A stretch of 64,000 nucleotides of DNA, from NCBI RefSeq assembly GCF_000374165.1, contig NZ_KB893715.1:4679-68678 (forward strand), given 5' to 3'. The notes beneath the pieces are model-generated. The model had not been told where the DNA came from. It was given only the letters and a program-made list of their open reading frames with translations, and ran no database searches. Made by a program: the position numbers and the translations under genes. This DNA is from Parafrankia elaeagni (GTDB lineage: Bacteria; Actinomycetota; Actinomycetes; Frankiales; Frankiaceae). Positions within the stretch are counted from its first letter, which is position 1; every line of letters begins with the position of its first letter. Positions 59,569 through 64,000 of this stretch are shown here, in pieces.

Positions 59569-60798
59569 ATGGCCAGTCCGTCCACGACCCCCAGTTTCAC
59601 CGATCGTGCTCAGCTGGACTGGATGATCTCTGTTGACGATCATGTTCTCGAACACCCGAGGGTGTGGCTGGACCGCCTGCCGGCCAAGTACGCGGAGGTA
59701 GCCCCCCAGGTCGTCCGCGAGGGCGACGAAGAGTACTGGGTGTACGAGGGGAAGAAGGTCCCGACGACGGGGCTCGGTGCCTCGGCCGGGCGAGCCCGGT
59801 CCGAGTTCACCACCAAGCCGCTGCGGTTCGACGAGATGCGGCCGGGATGCTACGACTCGAAGGCCCGGCTCGAGGACATGAACGTCGACGGGGTGCTCGC
59901 CTCGCTCTGCTTCCCGTCCTTCCCCCGCTTCTGCGGCCAGGTCTTCCACGAGGCCGAGGACCGTGAGCTCGCCCTGCTGTGCGTGCAGGCCTACAACGAC
60001 TGGATGATCGACGAGTGGTGTGGCTCGGCGCCGGGGCGGTTCATCCCGCTGACGCTGATCCCGCTGTGGGATCCGCAGCTCGCGGTCAAGGAGATCGAGC
60101 GCTGCAAGGACAAGGGCGCCAGCGGCTTCTGCTTCTCCGAGGGCCCCTCCGCCCTCGGCCTGCCGTCGCTGTACGACGCCGGGCGCTACTGGGACCCGGT
60201 GCTGAAGGCGGCCGAGGACACCGGCATGGTGGTCTGCACCCACATCGGGTCGTCGTCGCGGATGCCGACCACCGCGCCCGACTGCCCGATGATGGTCAGT
60301 GTGGTGCTGCAGCCCCTCAACGCCATGAACAACCTGACCGACTGGCTGTTCAGCGGTGCCCTGGTACGTTTCCCGCAGATCAAGGTGGCGCTCTCCGAGG
60401 GCGGCATCGGCTGGATCCCGGCGACTTTGGAGCGTGCCGCCTACGTGTTGGACCGGCACCGCTACTGGGCCGGCAAGGACGGCGTTTCGATCAAGGGCCA
60501 GGACGGCGCGTCGCTTCCCCCCGAGGTGCTCGACGCCGACCTGCACCAGCTGTTCCGTGATCACATCTACGGCTGCTTCATCGACGAGGAGTTCGGGGTC
60601 GCGAACCTCGACGCCATCGGCATCGACAACGTCATGGCGGAGACGGACTACCCGCACTCCGACTCGTCCTGGCCGAACTCGCGCAAGGTGATCCATGCGC
60701 GGCTCGCCGGCCGCACCGACGAAGAGGTGTACAAGATTCTGCAGGGCAACGCGATCCGGGTCTTCGACTTCACTCCGGCGCCGATCCCGCAGGTCTGA
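59569..60798 (+). CDS. Amidohydrolase family protein
   Basis: A 409-residue Amidohydro_2 protein of a subgroup in which the first metal motif reads MISVDDHVLEHP instead of HxH. Further candidate ligands are H in VVCTHIGSSS, E in VALSEGGIGWIP and D in MAETDYPHSDSSWP. It starts an operon with ferredoxin, DUF35 and thiolase-type genes. It is not closely alike to the amidohydrolase at 57079. It is likely a decarboxylase or C-C hydrolase. Confidence 0.92.
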   Translation: MASPSTTPSFTDRAQLDWMISVDDHVLEHPRVWLDRLPAKYAEVAPQVVREGDEEYWVYEGKKVPTTGLGASAGRARSEFTTKPLRFDEMRPGCYDSKARLEDMNVDGVLASLCFPSFPRFCGQVFHEAEDRELALLCVQAYNDWMIDEWCGSAPGRFIPLTLIPLWDPQLAVKEIERCKDKGASGFCFSEGPSALGLPSLYDAGRYWDPVLKAAEDTGMVVCTHIGSSSRMPTTAPDCPMMVSVVLQPLNAMNNLTDWLFSGALVRFPQIKVALSEGGIGWIPATLERAAYVLDRHRYWAGKDGVSIKGQDGASLPPEVLDADLHQLFRDHIYGCFIDEEFGVANLDAIGIDNVMAETDYPHSDSSWPNSRKVIHARLAGRTDEEVYKILQGNAIRVFDFTPAPIPQV

Positions 60799-60877
60799 GA
60801 CTCGCCGTCCGTTGTCACCACCGACAGGAAGGGCGGGCCCCAGCTCACGCGGGGCCCACAGTGAGGAGGTCGCTCCC

Positions 60878-61069
60878 GTGCGCGTCACCGTCGACCACGA
60901 CAAGTGCCAGGGGCATGCCCTGTGCTTTGGACTGGATCCCGAGAACTTTCCGCTCGACGATCTGGGCTACTCGGCGGTGGACGAACGGGTGATCCCTCCC
61001 GGCAGTGAGGACAACGCCCAGCGGGCCTACCAGGGCTGCCCTGAGCGGGCCATATCGGTGCACCTGTGA
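60878..61069 (+). CDS. 3Fe-4S ferredoxin
   Basis: A 63-residue ferredoxin with the variant cluster motif CQGHALC and the distal CP in GCPERAISVHL; the central ligand position is H rather than C, as is frequent in actinobacterial P450-linked 3Fe-4S ferredoxins. GTG 60878 was chosen because GAGGAGG lies 8-14 bases upstream; in-frame starts further up are shadows. It overlaps the DUF35 gene by 4 bases and can serve the P450 at 48880. Confidence 0.93.
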   Translation: MRVTVDHDKCQGHALCFGLDPENFPLDDLGYSAVDERVIPPGSEDNAQRAYQGCPERAISVHL

Positions 61070-61581
61070 CGCTGGCGGGAGCGGGGAGACCGTCCGCCGG
61101 CGCTCCGGCGCCCGCGGCCGAGATCCGCGAGGCTCCGGTGGGTGCGCGCATTCCCTGGCCGCAGTGGTCGGTGGACACCACGTACTTCTGGCGGGGTGGA
61201 GCGGACGGAGTGCTGCGCATCCTGCGCTGTGCGAGCTGCGCCCGGTTCGCGCACCCACCGACTCCTTCGTGCCGCGCCTGCGGACATGAGGGCCTGGGCC
61301 CGGCTCCGGTCAGCGGGCGGGCGACGGTCTTCTCCTACACGGTGAACCGGCAGCGGTTCATCCCGTGGCTGGAGGTTCCGTACGTGCTGGCGATCGTCGC
61401 CCTCGCCGAGCAGGACGACGTGCACCTGACCACCAGGCTGGTCGACGTCGAGCCCGAGGACGTGTGGATCGGTATGGAGGTCGGGGTCGTGTTCGAGCAC
61501 CACGGGCGGGACGACGGCGCTGGCGGCGCCGATGACGTCTACCTCCCGCTGTTCTCGCCGCGGGCGGTGCGGCATGGGTGA
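61066..61581 (+). CDS. DUF35 OB-fold/zinc-ribbon protein (acyl-CoA associated)
   Basis: A 171-residue protein with a rubredoxin-like zinc ribbon (CASC...CRAC, about residues 50-73) followed by an OB fold with FSYTVNRQRFIPWLEVPYVL. Proteins of this type pair with thiolase-like partners and form part of aldolases, for example ChsH2-DUF35 with Ltp2 in cholesterol side-chain removal. The GTG start overlaps the ferredoxin by 4 bases, and its end overlaps the next gene by 8 bases. Confidence 0.93.
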   Translation: MTLAGAGRPSAGAPAPAAEIREAPVGARIPWPQWSVDTTYFWRGGADGVLRILRCASCARFAHPPTPSCRACGHEGLGPAPVSGRATVFSYTVNRQRFIPWLEVPYVLAIVALAEQDDVHLTTRLVDVEPEDVWIGMEVGVVFEHHGRDDGAGGADDVYLPLFSPRAVRHG

Positions 61582-62755
61582 CCGGCGTCCCGAGGACGGC
61601 GCCGTGATCGGCGGCGTCGGGCTCTCGCGGCTCGGCCGCCGGCTGGGCCGGTCCGACCTGGACCTGACCACGGAGTCGTGCCGTCGTGCCGTCGCCGACG
61701 CGGGCCTCACCCTGGCCGACATCGACGGCTTGGTGGGCTGGCCCGGGGAGTACCCGGCTGCCCCCGGATTCTGCGGTCCCGCGACCGGCCGGGTCCAGGA
61801 CGCTCTCGGGCTCGAACTGGTCTGGCACGCCGCCGTCCAGGACGGCCCGAGCCAGCTCGCCGCCGTGATGTCCGCCGTGTTCGCGGTGTCGTCGGGCTAC
61901 GCCCGTCACGTCCTGGTCTACCGGACCACCTCGGAATCGACCGGGCAGCGCGGGGGCGGGCGCAACACGACCTCGCCGGCGGACGTCGTCGGAGTGGTCG
62001 GGCTCCAGGAGTGGTTGCGGCCCTTCGGTTCGGTCACGGCGGTGCACTGGCTGGGACAGGTGGCGCAGCGGTACTTCCACCTGTACGGCGCCACCCGCGA
62101 GCAGGTGGGCGGGCTCGCGGTGTCCTCCCGGCGGCATGCCGGTCGCAACCCGGACGCGGTCTACCGGACGCCCATCACCATCCAGGACTACCTGGACGCC
62201 CGGATGATCTCGGACCCACTCTGCCTGTTCGACTGCGACGTGCCGGCCGACGGCTCGGTCGCGATCGTGGTCTCGGCCGCGGACACCGCGGCGGACCTGC
62301 GTTCGCCGGTCCGGATCGCGGCCCTGGGCAGCGCGCTGTCGACCCGTCCCTTCTGGGACCAGTGGTCCCATCCGCTGGACTTCCCGTCAGCGGACGCCGC
62401 CCGCCAGATGTGGACGCGTACGGATCTGCGTCCGTCCGACGTGGACGTCGCCCAACTCTATGACGGGTTCTCCATCCTGACGCTGATCTGGCTGGAAGCC
62501 CTCGGTTTCTGCGGCCGCGGGGAGGCCGCGCAGTTCGTCGCCGGGAGCAGCCGCATCGATCTCGATGGTGAGCTGCCCCTGAACACCGGCGGGGGCCAGA
62601 TGTCCGGCGGCCGGGTGCACGGCTACAGCCTGCTCTACGAGGCCGCGGTCCAGCTGCAGGGGCGGGCGGGCGAGCGCCAGGTGGCGGGGGCCGAGGTGGC
62701 GGTGGTGGGGGCCGGTGGCGGACCGCTGGGAGGCTGTTTCCTGCTCACCGCCTGA
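61574..62755 (+). CDS. Thiolase-like lipid-transfer/Ltp2-type protein
   Basis: A 393-residue thiolase-fold protein of the Ltp/SCP-x group. It has YDGFSILTLIWLEALGF and NTGGGQMSGGRVHG, typical of the group, while the thiolase nucleophilic cysteine is not apparent. With the DUF35 partner it likely forms a retro-aldolase or a thiolase complex that removes a short side chain from a ring-bound CoA ester. ATG 61574 overlaps the DUF35 gene by 8 bases. It is last in the operon from 59569. Confidence 0.92.
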   Translation: MGDRRPEDGAVIGGVGLSRLGRRLGRSDLDLTTESCRRAVADAGLTLADIDGLVGWPGEYPAAPGFCGPATGRVQDALGLELVWHAAVQDGPSQLAAVMSAVFAVSSGYARHVLVYRTTSESTGQRGGGRNTTSPADVVGVVGLQEWLRPFGSVTAVHWLGQVAQRYFHLYGATREQVGGLAVSSRRHAGRNPDAVYRTPITIQDYLDARMISDPLCLFDCDVPADGSVAIVVSAADTAADLRSPVRIAALGSALSTRPFWDQWSHPLDFPSADAARQMWTRTDLRPSDVDVAQLYDGFSILTLIWLEALGFCGRGEAAQFVAGSSRIDLDGELPLNTGGGQMSGGRVHGYSLLYEAAVQLQGRAGERQVAGAEVAVVGAGGGPLGGCFLLTA

Positions 62756-63007
62756 TTCCACGGCTACCGCGTCCCACGGCTACCGCGCCGGGACGCCGTA
62801 CTTCGTCGGCCCGTGTTTCCCTCTCGTGGAGGAGGCATGGGCCTCGACGTCGTTGCCGGGAGCCGTGTGCCCGTACCCGACTGCCGACCACACGCCGTGA
62901 CTTTTTCGGCACGTCCACGGAGACTCTCGACGACGTCTTCCATTGCACTAATGAAACGAAGTATGTTCCCGCTGTCTCAGTTGTCTTGTTCACATAAGGG
63001 GGTAGTG
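62756..63007 (+). promoter_or_regulatory. Promoter region of the third Liv binding protein
   Basis: About 250 bases. An AT-richer stretch (62945-62965, ATGAAACGAAGTATGTTC) is likely the promoter. AAGGGGG just before the GTG start serves as the RBS. Confidence 0.4.
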
Positions 63008-64000
63008 GTGGCTGTCCGCAAGGGGGCAACCCGTTTAGTTTCACTGAGTCTGGGACTCACGCTTGCCGCGTCCTTAGGCCTGGCGGCATGTGGCAGTGAC
63101 GACGACTCGTCGGACGCCTCGTCCGGCGGTGCCACAGCGGTCGGTCCGGAGCCGACCGGGCCGCCGATCAAATTCATGATCATCTCGCAGTTGACGGCGG
63201 CGAACCAGGCCGATACCACGATGTCCGTGGCGGCGGCGGAGGCCGCGGCGGCTTCGATCAATGCCAGGGGTGGCGTCAACGGCAGCCCGATCCGCATCGA
63301 AGCCTGTGACGACAAGTTCAACCCGAACACCGCCACGGCCTGTGCCCGTCAGGCTGTGACCGATGACGTCGTCGCGGTGGTCGGTGGAATCAGCGGCCAG
63401 GGCGACGCGACGAACCCGATCCTGGAGGAGGCCAACATCCCGGCGGTCGGCAACTACGCCATCTCGCCGTCCGACTTCTCCAGCGAGATCGCCTTCCCGC
63501 TGATGGCGGGTGCCCCCACGGCGATCGCGGGAGCGGCGCGCGCACTGGCGCAGGCCGGTGCGGAGAAGGTCAGCATCGTCTACACCGATATCTCGCAGGG
63601 CGCCGCGTCCACGGCGTTCGTCGAGGTCGGCCTCAGGGGCACCGGCGCGGAACTCGGTGCCAAGGTTCCGGTCCCGCTGGGCTCCACCGACGTGGCTCCG
63701 CTCGCCGCGGCGGCGGCTCGGGACTCCGACGGCATCGTGATCGCTCTGCAGCCCTCGGAAACGATCAAGTTCATTCAGACGGCCCGCCAGGCCGGCATCG
63801 ACCTGCCGTTCGCGACGCCCTCCATCGACGCGGACCTGGTGGAGAAGCTGGGTGCGGCCGCGGAGGGACTGACGGTCGCCAGCCTGTACGCGCCGCTCAC
63901 CTCGGACGTTCCCGGCATGAAGGCCTTCAAGGCGGACATGGAGCAGTTCGCGCCGGACGCCAAGCTCAGCGACTGGTCGGTAGGCGCCTGGCTCGCGGTG
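63008..64000 (+). CDS. Liv-type ABC transporter substrate-binding lipoprotein (partial)
   Basis: 331 visible codons; the gene runs off the right edge. A lipoprotein signal peptide ends at LGLAAC (cysteine about residue 28), followed by an acidic/serine linker. The mature part follows the Peripla_BP_6 pattern: INARGGVNGSPIRIEACDD, then VVAVVGGISGQGDATNPILE, and KVSIVYTDISQG. The start is GTG 63008 (GTG 63005 is equally possible). It is a third Liv-type binding protein in the island, differing from the one at 35945. No other transporter genes are visible before the window ends. Confidence 0.93.
   Translation, partial: MAVRKGATRLVSLSLGLTLAASLGLAACGSDDDSSDASSGGATAVGPEPTGPPIKFMIISQLTAANQADTTMSVAAAEAAAASINARGGVNGSPIRIEACDDKFNPNTATACARQAVTDDVVAVVGGISGQGDATNPILEEANIPAVGNYAISPSDFSSEIAFPLMAGAPTAIAGAARALAQAGAEKVSIVYTDISQGAASTAFVEVGLRGTGAELGAKVPVPLGSTDVAPLAAAAARDSDGIVIALQPSETIKFIQTARQAGIDLPFATPSIDADLVEKLGAAAEGLTVASLYAPLTSDVPGMKAFKADMEQFAPDAKLSDWSVGAWLAV

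Overview
The window is high-GC DNA with frequent GTG starts, many 4-base ATGA/GTGA gene overlaps, an F420-type (LLM) oxidoreductase, a mycofactocin-type SDR, many acyl-CoA dehydrogenases and Liv-type ABC transporters. This points to a soil actinobacterium with a large catabolic genome. A Frankia/Pseudofrankia-like or other mycolic-type actinomycete would fit, but the genus cannot be fixed from the sequence alone. No rRNA, tRNA or CRISPR was seen.

Layout. (1) 1-2068: end of a Kdp potassium ATPase operon (kdpB 3' end, long kdpC, kdpE without kdpD). (2) 2069-6302: a transposon graveyard with an IS30-like remnant, a TetR gene, a hairpin plus 9-bp tandem repeat, and two decayed IS110 transposases. 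(3) 6303-15713, minus strand: a branched-chain 2-oxoacid dehydrogenase-type complex (E1 alpha, E1 beta, E2) with two acyl-CoA dehydrogenases, then enoyl-CoA hydratase, thiolase and a third acyl-CoA dehydrogenase. (4) 16260-20860, plus: a Liv ABC transporter in which both permeases and one ATPase are a single polypeptide, a LivF ATPase, and an SDR. (5) 20968-31667, minus: Rieske dioxygenase alpha/beta, FAH-family hydrolase, enoyl-CoA hydratase, an IS1634-type element inside a 110-bp direct duplication, TetR, extradiol dioxygenase, DMT transporter and quinone oxidoreductase. (6) 31892-43830, plus: HsaA-like flavin monooxygenase, extradiol/VOC protein, two SDRs, a complete Liv ABC transporter, a hydrolase fragment and a second Rieske alpha/beta pair. 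(7) 43993-64000, mixed strands: VOC protein, a UGSC-family selenoprotein candidate with an in-frame TGA, ABM monooxygenase, aldo/keto reductase, P450, LLM oxidoreductase, quinone oxidoreductase, FAH hydrolase, FMN reductase, ferredoxin reductase, SDRs, two amidohydrolases, ferredoxin, a DUF35/Ltp-type thiolase pair and the start of a third Liv binding protein.

From region 3 onward the gene content reads as an island for taking up and degrading an aromatic, alicyclic or steroid/terpenoid-like carboxylate. Three Liv-type systems would import it. P450, Rieske, LLM and HsaA-like enzymes would oxygenate it, and extradiol and FAH enzymes would cleave rings. Acyl-CoA dehydrogenases, hydratases, thiolase and the DUF35/Ltp pair would shorten side chains. 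The substrate is unknown. Two recurring DNA motifs link the island: a palindrome CTAGTCAGCTGACTAG at three sites, and a TGAAC-N-GAT promoter-spacer motif at about nine sites.

The two most notable observations are the UGSC selenoprotein candidate (45445-47142), whose TGA lies exactly at the U of the U-G-S-C motif and is followed by a SECIS-like hairpin, and the IS1634-type element (25759-27397), which is flanked base-to-base by identical 110-bp direct repeats carrying a duplicated promoter.
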